DNA of 64,000 nt, taken from assembly GCA_963555705.1 (NCBI GenBank), contig OY743174.1, positions 62,518,234 to 62,582,233 on the forward strand, read 5' to 3'. The notes below the pieces were generated by a model that did no database searches, was not told where the DNA came from, and saw nothing but the letters and a program-made list of their open reading frames with translations. The number at the start of each line of letters is the position of its first letter. Positions within the stretch are counted from its first letter, which is position 1. Shown here one piece after another: positions 21,774 through 32,421 of this stretch. A program made the position numbers and the translations under genes. The stretch is from Ligustrum vulgare. Its lineage: Eukaryota > Streptophyta > Magnoliopsida > Lamiales > Oleaceae.

Positions 21774-24700
21774 TGTAGCGCCCCGAGTTCCGTATACCCG
21801 ATTCACTACGTCATTTTCTGTCTAAATTTTTCGAATAATATTTTTGCGGAAGAAATAATTGAAATTCATTTTTGGCAACATTAAATAAACTGTAATGGCC
21901 GATAAAATTGAAACATTTATGAAACCATTTGAAATAGTAAATCGAACCATTAATTTTGTAAAGAAATTGCCAATGTCATAATTTCTCAAATAAATGAACT
22001 TCTCTAAATTATTCGATTGTTTGGAAAATACGGAAACCATTAACGTCAAACTTTCAACTGTTTAACGATTATTGCCACCATCATTCATCGCTCGCCACCG
22101 TCTCCGAAATCTGCAAAACTGTTAAAAAGTAGGGTGAGTATTTCATGGGGGAAATACTCAGTAGACTCATCGCAAATTAATTTAATTTATAAGATGATTA
22201 AACACATAAATCCCGGCTCTTTATAAAGCGGGCATTGATAGAGCTTCTTTATAAAACTGCTCTTGATAAAACTCATATTGTGCATTACAGCACGGGACAT
22301 ATTTTGCAAATCATATGCTCTTTGAAAATAGCTCTTTGAAAACAGCTCTTTGAAAACATCTCTTTGAAAACCATATACTTATAAAAACATTTTAATTATG
22401 CCAAGCATAATTTCTTTTGAAAGCATAACATAAGATAGGATTGAAATCCTCATAAACATAAATAGACACAAGAACTTTACCGAACTTAGGTGGCAAGAAT
22501 TCTTATGCAGTAAAATCATAATAACAGTAAGTTTTCATCATAACATAGGATAATATCGAAATCCTCATAAACATAAGAATTTTACCGAACTTAGGTGGCA
22601 AGAATTCTTATGTAGTAAGTATACCAAGCATAATTTTCTGAAATTCATAGGGATCAATTGCATCATAACATAAGATAGGATCGAAATCCTCATAAACATA
22701 TGCGACAGGAATTTTACCGAACTTAGGTGGTAAATCCTCATAAACATATGGAAAGATAGGAATTTTACCGAACTTCGTGGCAAATCCTCATAAACATAGG
22801 AGACACAAGAATGTTACCGAACTTAGGTGGCAAGAATTCTTATGTGTAGCGCTACTAAAACTCCGGTCCCCTTAACATATCATAACTTATCATATGGGAC
22901 CCAAAACAATCTTGGTAGATTGATTTCATAGCAATGATCCAAAAAAAACATTTTCGTGAAGCATAGGGTATACTTACTTTTCGTAAAAACATAAAGTATA
23001 TTTTCTTTTCATAAAAACATACTTACTTTTCATAACAACATAAGGTATATTTACCTTTCATAAAAACATACTTGTTTTTCTTAAAAATTGACTTTCACAA
23101 GTCACATGACATTCATATGAAATCATAATTTAAATCAATTAATAAGTGCGAGTCTACCTCAAATCCAACGAGTGCAAAGTTGAGCGGGAATGACTTCAAT
23201 TTCTTTAAATTCTCCGTACGCTTCGTCTTAGCCAATAAGTCATTTTAGTCTATCGAATATATAGTTCAAAATGATAAATTATAATTTGAGGACTAAAATT
23301 GATGTTTTGAAAGTTGAGGGACTAAAATGAATACTTTTGAAAGTTCAGGGACTAAAATAGATATTTTGAAAGTTGAGGGATTAAAATGAATACTTTTGAT
23401 AGTTGAGCTTAAAAGTAAATCAGCAGGGACTGAAATGATAAGTTTGAAGCTAAAAGGACTGAATAAAACCTTTTTAAAACTTGAGGGGCTGATTTGAAAT
23501 AACATTAAAACTTTAAAAGGGCTGAAATAAACTTTTCAAAGCTGTAGGGACTGATTTAAATCATTCAGAAAACGTAGGGACCAAAGTGCAAATTTTGAAA
23601 ATCAAAAATATATTAAATCAGATTTATTTCTCTTTCTCTTCGTCTGAATCATAGAGTGTCGAGTGAGAGAGGCGAGAGAGGTTCGTGAGCTGAGGAAGTC
23701 TGGTGGAGGTGCTTCTGCCAACGATTCGCCGGTACCACGCCGGCGCAGGGTGCAGAAAAAGGCGGTCAAGGTGAGGTTTCTAATCTAGGGAGTTTAGTGC
23801 GAAGTTAGGTGCGAAATCGAAATGTAACCTAGGTTTTGAATTCGCGACTTTCCGGCGAAAAACCGATCAATCAGTCGGCGTAGAGGTATTGTTCTGGTTT
23901 ACGTTAAATCCTGGGTTTTTGGTTTGGATTTTGAGTGTTTGATTTATGATAGTGGGCAGAGTTTGGTGGTTGGACTGCGGTGTGGTGGTTGAGTGATTTC
24001 TATCGGCGATGTGGGCTGTTGCGGTTTGAGTGGTGGATAGGATGAGGCTTGATGCAGTTGCAGGGGAGTTGGGTGGTGATGGTGATTTTGGGATGTTGCA
24101 TTGGGTTCTGTAGGGACGAAGGTTGCAGTGAAAGTTGGTTTCTGATTTAGGTGATGGTGATAGAGCTCGTTTGTGTTTGATTCTGATTATGATGCTGCTG
24201 ATTGTCTGATTTGGAGATCAAAACAGGGAGAAACGAAATGGTTGGTGGTGATGATAATGATCAGAATGTGATGCTGGTGGAGTTTGTAGTTTATGATTTT
24301 AAATTGGTTCATGATTGAGTCAGCTGGCAGTGATGGAACATTGGTGATTGATCAATGGTGATTGGGGATGAAGGTGGAGGTTCTGCAGTGTAAGAAAACG
24401 TGCAGGAGTGATAATGGTGGTGATGATTAATGGGGATGAAGGTGGTTTGCAGTGCTGTGGTTTTACTCAATTGTAGAGGACTTGGTTTGGTTTGGCAGTG
24501 TATATTGGTGGTTATGGGAGGAAGATGGAGCTGTAAAGGTCACAGGCTGGAAATGGAGTATGAGTTGGATTTGCAAATGGTGTGTGTGTGAATCATTATG
24601 TCTCAAAATGATGAATGGGTGGGAGAGAAAAGAAGAACGTGGGAAATTAGTTTGGTATAGAAATGATATGGAAAGTGATCAATGTGGGAGACATTATAAT

Positions 24701-25135
24701 TTGGTTGATATGGAATGATGGTTGTATTGGTGTAAAGAAAAGAAAACGTGTGGAATAATGTGGTGTTGGTGCGTGAAGATGCTTGTGATGGTAAAATGAG
24801 GTGGAAATGCACATGGAAGGTTTGGGAAAAATGAACGGTTTAGGAATTATAGGATTAACTAAAATTTGACTAACTTCGATTTGAAAATATATTTAAAACT
24901 GATATATTTTGGACTGAAAAATGATTTTGAAAATAATACTTTGAATAAATAATTAAAATAACATAATTTTAGAAATTCGGATTTTAATTTAAAATCGAAC
25001 AAATTCGATATATCTTGACTTGGCTAGACGAATTCGTCGCGGCGTTAACTTCAAAATAATAAATGAAATAGTAGCGACACAATTTTCTAAATATTAAAAT
25101 AATTATTTATTGCATAAAAATTCTGGATCGCTATA
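21774..25135 (-). repeat. LTR copy 2 (shared middle LTR)
   Basis: Same 3362-bp sequence as LTR 1, lying between the two internal regions. It has no target duplication of its own: it is bordered by the primer-binding site on the left and the polypurine tract on the right. Confidence 0.92.
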
Positions 25136-25720
25136 ATCTTACCTCCTTAAAATAATTTCGTCCTCGAAATTAAACTTACTTAATCTTATAATTTCTGAAT
25201 ACTTAATCAGAATCTCTTCTTCTTATCATCGAATATTCTCAAAATAATCAAAACAATTCCTGAATATTTTCTCTACGTAAAATACCCAAACATATCAACA
25301 TAATATCATCAACTTATCTTTCCAATATTTGTAACCCAAAATTCAGTAAACAAATATCTCCCAAAACTAAGATTCTATACTTAAATGTCACCACATTTCC
25401 TGCAAAGTATTTCTTTCACTTGTATATACGTATGAATTCTGATTCAATACGGTACTCATTTTACTTTCCACGTATCATCACACTATACCATGATTATTAT
25501 TATTAAAACAAAATATCAGTACCCATAATCCAAGAAAATATTCCAAATCTCCAATCAAATCTCCTTTATCGATAAAGTAAACGGCGCATAAACTTCTTGT
25601 TCCCTCTTTTCCATTAAAATAATCCTGCTCTTTCTTGCTGGACACAACATCACGCGGATTCACTCAGATCCTTAATGCTTTTAAATAGTTCGTGATGGGA
25701 AGAGGTTGAATCATCAAACA

Positions 25721-26272
25721 ATGGATATCATCCTTACAAACATCCGCAAGTATTATTCCAGTCTTCCTATGAATGATCTGAGAAAGATCTATAGAATAAG
25801 GCTCGAAAGATTGAGGTTGCTGATGACTCATGGTATTCCAGAAGATGTTCGCTGGTTGATAGAAGCAAAGGTTCGACTATCTGGTGAATTACCATCAACA
25901 TTTCCAAAACATATGCCTGGTTTAGGCAAAAGCACGTTCGCAAAGAAACGAAGAGCAAAAAGGCTGGGTGGTTGCTACAAATGTGCTCGTTGGAATTGTG
26001 ATACTCGTTGCAAATCAGTAGGATATTCTTCTACTAATCGGGATGATAAAATCGAATTCATAAAGGGTGGACTGAGTAAGGAGTCTTTGGATGATATTCG
26101 ACTGACTCTTGAGACGCACCCAAGTGGTTATGTACAACGTGAACTTCTCTCCTTATACGCTCAGTTTAACGAGGACAAAAATCGTTATAGTCTCCAAAAT
26201 ATAATATTGAAAGATCCTGTTTGCCAGTCTGTTTTACAAAATGAGGCTTCTGGCAGTTCAGCAATGATATAA
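25721..26272 (+). CDS. Basic Cys-cluster protein resembling carlavirus NABP, copy 2
   Basis: Same 183-residue protein as 19030-19581, with no amino-acid difference seen. It keeps the AKKRRAKR run and the CxxC-x4-C-x3-C cluster, so both copies have full coding capacity. Family assignment carries the same doubt as copy 1. Confidence 0.6.
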   Translation: MDIILTNIRKYYSSLPMNDLRKIYRIRLERLRLLMTHGIPEDVRWLIEAKVRLSGELPSTFPKHMPGLGKSTFAKKRRAKRLGGCYKCARWNCDTRCKSVGYSSTNRDDKIEFIKGGLSKESLDDIRLTLETHPSGYVQRELLSLYAQFNEDKNRYSLQNIILKDPVCQSVLQNEASGSSAMI

Positions 26273-26612
26273 GGTAAATCTTTTGATATGCTTTTTAAAA
26301 TATTTTGCTATTTTCTTTAACGCGTTTTGGAAATAAAAAATATTTTCCTTTCTCGAGTTTTGATAAAGCTGGAAATAAATATATTTTTCTTTTCTCGAGG
26401 TTTGATAAAGCTGGAAATAAATCACCGAAAGGTGATATCTTTGATAAAATAGTCAAAAGTTGGCCGATTTTGTCAAAAAGTGAATCTTTACTTTTTCAGA
26501 ATCAATCAAAAACAGTAAATTTTTCCGGCTTTAAATAGCCAAACATATTTCATAGTTCAGGCATCCCAAAATCACATCTTCTTCGTAAGTTTTCCCTTCT
26601 TTAATATCAAAG

Positions 26613-27266
26613 ATGGAAGCACCAAAACTTCGACAGATCAAAACTATTTGTGTATTTTGTGGATCAAAAGTAGGGAAAGGCTTCGGTTATCTAGAAGCGG
26701 CTGTAGATCTTGGAAAGAAACTGGGGGAAAAAGGTATCACTCTTGTGTATGGGGGTGGTAGCAGTGGTCTAATGGGTTGTGTTTCCCAATCTGCTCTTGC
26801 AGAGAAATCAAAAGTAATCGGTGTCATACCTGTCCCTTTGGTAGATGTTGCAGGCAAAACACGAGGGCATGAAGTTCAAACCTTCTCCATCCATGAACGC
26901 ATAACTTGTATGCTATATGGTTCTGATGCCTTTATAGCCCTGCCCGGAGGTTTTGGTACCTTAGAAGAAATCTTTAACATTACCTCGTGGGCTCAACTAG
27001 ATCTCCATACTAAGCCTATTGGGCTTCTGAATGTTAACAATTTCTTTGATGGTTTGTTAACCTTTCTTGATTATGCTGTGGAACAGGGATTCATCTCTCC
27101 ATTTTCCAGAAGGCTTCTTATTTCTGCTCCTACTATTGATGAACTACTGGATAAGCTGCAGTCATATATCTCAATACAAGATCCAGCAGGAGTTAAAATA
27201 GATTGGTCGCAAGGAAGGGGAATCAAGCGAAAATGGAGTCCGGTTAATGTAAATTTAACTCTTTGA
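26613..27266 (+). CDS. LOG-type cytokinin phosphoribohydrolase, intronless, copy 2 (A30)
   Basis: 217 residues, identical to copy 1 except Ala at residue 30, the residue normally present in LOG proteins at this place (EAAVDLGKKL). It is therefore probably the ancestral form. R96 and PGGFGTLEE are kept. If either copy is functional this is the safer candidate. Confidence 0.9.
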   Translation: MEAPKLRQIKTICVFCGSKVGKGFGYLEAAVDLGKKLGEKGITLVYGGGSSGLMGCVSQSALAEKSKVIGVIPVPLVDVAGKTRGHEVQTFSIHERITCMLYGSDAFIALPGGFGTLEEIFNITSWAQLDLHTKPIGLLNVNNFFDGLLTFLDYAVEQGFISPFSRRLLISAPTIDELLDKLQSYISIQDPAGVKIDWSQGRGIKRKWSPVNVNLTL

Positions 27267-28464
27267 ATCTTAGAATAGGTGGGGGTAGAGTACGGAGTAT
27301 TCTCACTCTCGAGACACCCCTCCATTTACTAGGATTTCCTTAATGTTTAAATCTTGTGTGTACTTCAAAGATTCCAGGTGGTAGATTACGGAGTATTCTT
27401 ACTCTCGAAACACACCTCTTTGAAGGTTTTCTCTTTATATCCTCAAAAGATCAGAGGTGGTAGGATACGGCTACTCCGGAAACACATCTCTCATTCTGAG
27501 GATCTTTTCATGTTTATCTCTTATGCTTTCATGTGTTTCATGTATTTCCTTTCCAGTGTGACTCTTGTGTGTTCTCCTTATGAGAAAATAATAAAATCTC
27601 TGTTATCATCTACTAAATCTCGTTTGTGATGTAAATGAACTTGCATGTCTAAACTTAATTCCTTTAGTAGATGCTTATCATATTATGCTCTTAATTCCAA
27701 ATGATAAAATTCTGGATAGAGTCTCCCTTGTAATTTTGACTTATCCAAACCATAAGCATACTTCATAACTCACAATAATAAATAACTCCACATTTGATCA
27801 CAACGATCTAAAAATATTGAAAATAATTCCAACACTTCAATATCATCAAAAATATCCCATAATTCAATTCATAATTCCTCAACATAACAATTTCAAATTA
27901 TATTTTTCAATATCACAATATCACTTCCTTCGATACCTTAATGGCTCAAAAGATAACTCATACTTATAAATATATGCCATAAATCATATTCCCAAAATAT
28001 TCACAAGCCAAACTTCATAATAAATTTCTCTTCAAAATAGAGGAAATAATTCACTTACTCAACATAATATCCATTACTTAATTCTCAATAAAATCATTTT
28101 ATTCCCATTATGCTCAACACTCGTTTTCTTTCTTAAAAAAATTTCTCATAATCATACATTAAAGCATATAAGTTATGACAAAGCATAACAACATCATTAT
28201 TTTCGAAGAAATACATTCTTATTTCTCATAAATCATAAGTATCCGAAATACTCTTCATTCTTTCTCATAAATTAGTAAAATGAGTATTCGAAATACTGAA
28301 ATAACTTTAAACATCATAAACTTCTTTACCTCGGAGTTGGTGGAACGAAATGATGGCAGTGGCAATCTTCATCAATAATATTTTATAATGGAAAATATTT
28401 CTTGAAAATTCTTTTTGAAAATTTTTCCAGTCTACAGAAACGCAGACTATCTCTGATACCAACT

Positions 28465-31400
28465 TGTAGCGCCCCGAGTTCCGTATACCCGATTCACTAC
28501 GTCATTTTCTGTCTAAATTTTTCGAATAATATTTTTGCGGAAGAAATAATTGAAATTCATTTTTGGCAACATTAAATAAACTGTAATGGCCGATAAAATT
28601 GAAACATTTATGAAACCATTTGAAATAGTAAATCGAACCATTAATTTTGTAAAGAAATTGCCAATGTCATAATTTCTCAAATAAATGAACTTCTCTAAAT
28701 TATTCGATTGTTTGGAAAATACGGAAACCATTAACGTCAAACTTTCAACTGTTTAACGATTATTGCCACCATCATTCATCGCTCGCCACCGTCTCCGAAA
28801 TCTGCAAAACTGTTAAAAAGTAGGGTGAGTATTTCATGGGGGAAATACTCAGTAGACTCATCGCAAATTAATTTAATTTATAAGATGATTAAACACATAA
28901 ATCCCGGCTCTTTATAAAGCGGGCATTGATAGAGCTTCTTTATAAAACTGCTCTTGATAAAACTCATATTGTGCATTACAGCACGGGACATATTTTGCAA
29001 ATCATATGCTCTTTGAAAATAGCTCTTTGAAAACAGCTCTTTGAAAACATCTCTTTGAAAACCATATACTTATAAAAACATTTTAATTATGCCAAGCATA
29101 ATTTCTTTTGAAAGCATAACATAAGATAGGATTGAAATCCTCATAAACATAAATAGACACAAGAACTTTACCGAACTTAGGTGGCAAGAATTCTTATGCA
29201 GTAAAATCATAATAACAGTAAGTTTTCATCATAACATAGGATAATATCGAAATCCTCATAAACATAAGAATTTTACCGAACTTAGGTGGCAAGAATTCTT
29301 ATGTAGTAAGTATACCAAGCATAATTTTCTGAAATTCATAGGGATCAATTGCATCATAACATAAGATAGGATCGAAATCCTCATAAACATATGCGACAGG
29401 AATTTTACCGAACTTAGGTGGTAAATCCTCATAAACATATGGAAAGATAGGAATTTTACCGAACTTCGTGGCAAATCCTCATAAACATAGGAGACACAAG
29501 AATGTTACCGAACTTAGGTGGCAAGAATTCTTATGTGTAGCGCTACTAAAACTCCGGTCCCCTTAACATATCATAACTTATCATATGGGACCCAAAACAA
29601 TCTTGGTAGATTGATTTCATAGCAATGATCCAAAAAAAACATTTTCGTGAAGCATAGGGTATACTTACTTTTCGTAAAAACATAAAGTATATTTTCTTTT
29701 CATAAAAACATACTTACTTTTCATAACAACATAAGGTATATTTACCTTTCATAAAAACATACTTGTTTTTCTTAAAAATTGACTTTCACAAGTCACATGA
29801 CATTCATATGAAATCATAATTTAAATCAATTAATAAGTGCGAGTCTACCTCAAATCCAACGAGTGCAAAGTTGAGCGGGAATGACTTCAATTTCTTTAAA
29901 TTCTCCGTACGCTTCGTCTTAGCCAATAAGTCATTTTAGTCTATCGAATATATAGTTCAAAATGATAAATTATAATTTGAGGACTAAAATTGATGTTTTG
30001 AAAGTTGAGGGACTAAAATGAATACTTTTGAAAGTTCAGGGACTAAAATAGATATTTTGAAAGTTGAGGGATTAAAATGAATACTTTTGATAGTTGAGCT
30101 TAAAAGTAAATCAGCAGGGACTGAAATGATAAGTTTGAAGCTAAAAGGACTGAATAAAACCTTTTTAAAACTTGAGGGGCTGATTTGAAATAACATTAAA
30201 ACTTTAAAAGGGCTGAAATAAACTTTTCAAAGCTGTAGGGACTGATTTAAATCATTCAGAAAACGTAGGGACCAAAGTGCAAATTTTGAAAATCAAAAAT
30301 ATATTAAATCAGATTTATTTCTCTTTCTCTTCGTCTGAATCATAGAGTGTCGAGTGAGAGAGGCGAGAGAGGTTCGTGAGCTGAGGAAGTCTGGTGGAGG
30401 TGCTTCTGCCAACGATTCGCCGGTACCACGCCGGCGCAGGGTGCAGAAAAAGGCGGTCAAGGTGAGGTTTCTAATCTAGGGAGTTTAGTGCGAAGTTAGG
30501 TGCGAAATCGAAATGTAACCTAGGTTTTGAATTCGCGACTTTCCTGCGAAAAACCGATCAATCAGTCGGCGTAGAGGTATTGTTCTGGTTTACGTTAAAT
30601 CCTGGGTTTTTGGTTTGGATTTTGAGTGTTTGATTTATGATAGTGGGCAGAGTTTGGTGGTTGGACTGCGGTGTGGTGGTTGAGTGATTTCTATCGGCGA
30701 TGTGGGCTGTTGCGGTTTGAGTGGTGGATAGGATGAGGCTTGATGCAGTTGCAGGGGAGTTGGGTGGTGATGGTGATTTTGGGATGTTGCATTGGGTTCT
30801 GTAGGGACGAAGGTTGCAGTGAAAGTTGGTTTCTGATTTAGGTGATGGTGATAGAGCTCGTTTGTGTTTGATTCTGATTATGATGCTGCTGATTGTCTGA
30901 TTTGGAGATCAAAACAGGGAGAAACGAAATGGTTGGTGGTGATGATAATGATCAGAATGTGATGCTGGTGGAGTTTGTAGTTTATGATTTTAAATTGGTT
31001 CATGATTGAGTCAGCTGGCAGTGATGGAACATTGGTGATTGATCAATGGTGATTGGGGATGAAGGTGGAGGTTCTGCAGTGTAAGAAAACGTCCAGGAGT
31101 GATAATGGTGGTGATGATTAATGGGGATGAAGGTGGTTTGCAGTGCTGTGGTTTTACTCAATTGTAGAGGACTTGGTTTGGTTTGGCAGTGTATATTGGT
31201 GGTTATGGGAGGAAGATGGAGCTGTAAAGGTCACAGGCTGGAAATGGAGTATGAGTTGGATTTGCAAATGGTGTGTGTGTGAATCATTATGTCTCAAAAT
31301 GATGAATGGGTGGGAGAGAAAAGAAGAACGTGGGAAATTAGTTTGGTATAGAAATGATATGGAAAGTGATCAATGTGGGAGACATTATAATTTGGTTGAT

Positions 31401-31826
31401 ATGGAATGATGGTTGTATTGGTGTAAAGAAAAGAAAACGTGTGGAATAATGTGGTGTTGGTGCGTGAAGATGCTTGTGATGGTAAAATGAGGTGGAAATG
31501 CACATGGAAGGTTTGGGAAAAATGAACGGTTTAGGAATTATAGGATTAACTAAAATTTGACTAACTTCGATTTGAAAATATATTTAAAACTGATATATTT
31601 TGGACTGAAAAATGATTTTGAAAATAATACTTTGAATAAATAATTAAAATAACATAATTTTAGAAATTCGGATTTTAATTTAAAATCGAACAAATTCGAT
31701 ATTTCTTGACTTGGCTAGACGAATTCGTCGCGGCGTTAACTTCAAAATAATAAATGAAATAGTAGCGACACAATTTTCTAAATATTAAAATAATTATTTA
31801 TTGCATAAAAATTCTGGATCGCTATA
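28465..31826 (-). repeat. LTR copy 3 (5' LTR in element orientation)
   Basis: Same LTR, directly followed by CGCAT (31827-31831), the second copy of the target duplication. Three substitutions against LTRs 1 and 2 were noticed: tttcctgcg for tttccggcg (about 30544), cgtccagg for cgtgcagg (about 31093), and gatatttc for gatatatc (about 31703). Confidence 0.92.
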
Positions 31827-31831
31827 CGCAT

Positions 31832-32235
31832 AGTGTTTAATTGGATAAATAATGCCTAAATTGATAAGAAATTCGAGCAATTTGCCCGCATATATAGTAT
31901 TTAATTGGATAAATAGTGCATCCAATTGTTGCCTGCATGGTATTTAATTGGATGAATATTACCTAAATTGGATGAATAATGTTTAATTGCAATTGGATGA
32001 ATAGTTAAATTGGATTAATAGATTTTAATTGTAATTGGATGAATAGTGCCAATTACACATTCAATTAGATGAATAGTGCCTAGATTGATGGGTAATTCGG
32101 ACAATAATTTTCCCACATAGTGTTTAATTAGATGAATAGTGCATCCAATTGTAGCTCGCATAGTATTTAATTGGATGAATAATGCCTAAATTGGATGAAT
32201 AATGTTTAATTAAAATTGAATGAATATTGCCAATT
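31832..32235. repeat. Minisatellite inside the Helitron, right part
   Basis: Continuation of the repeat cut by the LTR array: irregular 30-45-bp units on 'tttaattggatgaataatgc' and 'ctaaattgga', about ten copies. Confidence 0.8.
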
Positions 32236-32421
32236 ATTCAATCTTTTATCTATAGAGAGATATTATATTATTTATTTATGTCCAATTGAACTTAATAATA
32301 ATAATAATAATAATTCACCTTGTAATTTTGGATGTTCTCGTTACGAGGGCGCGGGTCCCAATTCATCAAATTCATTTTCGATTCTCCAATATTAATAAAA
32401 GTATTGCAGCGAAATTGTATA

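Larger units (their letters stand above)
25136..28464 (-). mobile_element. Internal region copy 2
   Basis: 3329 bp, 6691 bp from copy 1 and virtually identical. The single difference I noticed is C at 26701 where copy 1 has A at 20010, changing LOG residue 30. Confidence 0.88.
15083..31826 (-). mobile_element. Tandem LTR retroelement array, LTR-internal-LTR-internal-LTR, non-autonomous (LARD-like)
   Basis: Three LTRs (15083-18444, 21774-25135, 28465-31826; 3362 bp each) alternate with two 3329-bp internal regions, period exactly 6691 bp. Outer ends on the plus strand are TGTAGCG and CGCTATA, an imperfect inverted pair. The primer-binding site and polypurine tract show that the element reads on the minus strand. 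The sequence beside the tract (TTCGAGGACGAAATT then AAGGAGG on the minus strand) resembles the ends of Tekay/Del chromoviruses. There is no gag, protease, reverse transcriptase or integrase in either internal region, so movement would depend on an autonomous partner. The copies differ at only a few bases, so the array is very young. An antisense two-gene cassette fills each internal region. Confidence 0.92.
14411..32260 (-). mobile_element. Non-autonomous Helitron (minus strand), interrupted by the LTR-element array
   Basis: On the minus strand the element begins TCTCTCTATAGATAAAAG (from 32260 leftwards) and ends CTAG at 14411, with T next (14410). A terminal hairpin (gtgc-gtt-gcac, about 14422-14434) lies about 10 nt inside the 3' end. 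The flanking bases on that strand are A (32261) and T (14410), the A/T target of Helitrons. Removing the nested LTR array and one copy of its 5-bp duplication leaves about 1.1 kb, without Rep/helicase coding capacity, made largely of a minisatellite. The hairpin and CTAG end are read directly; the 5' end is chosen from the TC plus TATA-rich pattern. Confidence 0.72.

Noticed and set aside
15083..31826. Three independent LTR element insertions
   Set aside because: Only one pair of target duplications exists and the middle LTR is bordered directly by internal sequence on both sides.
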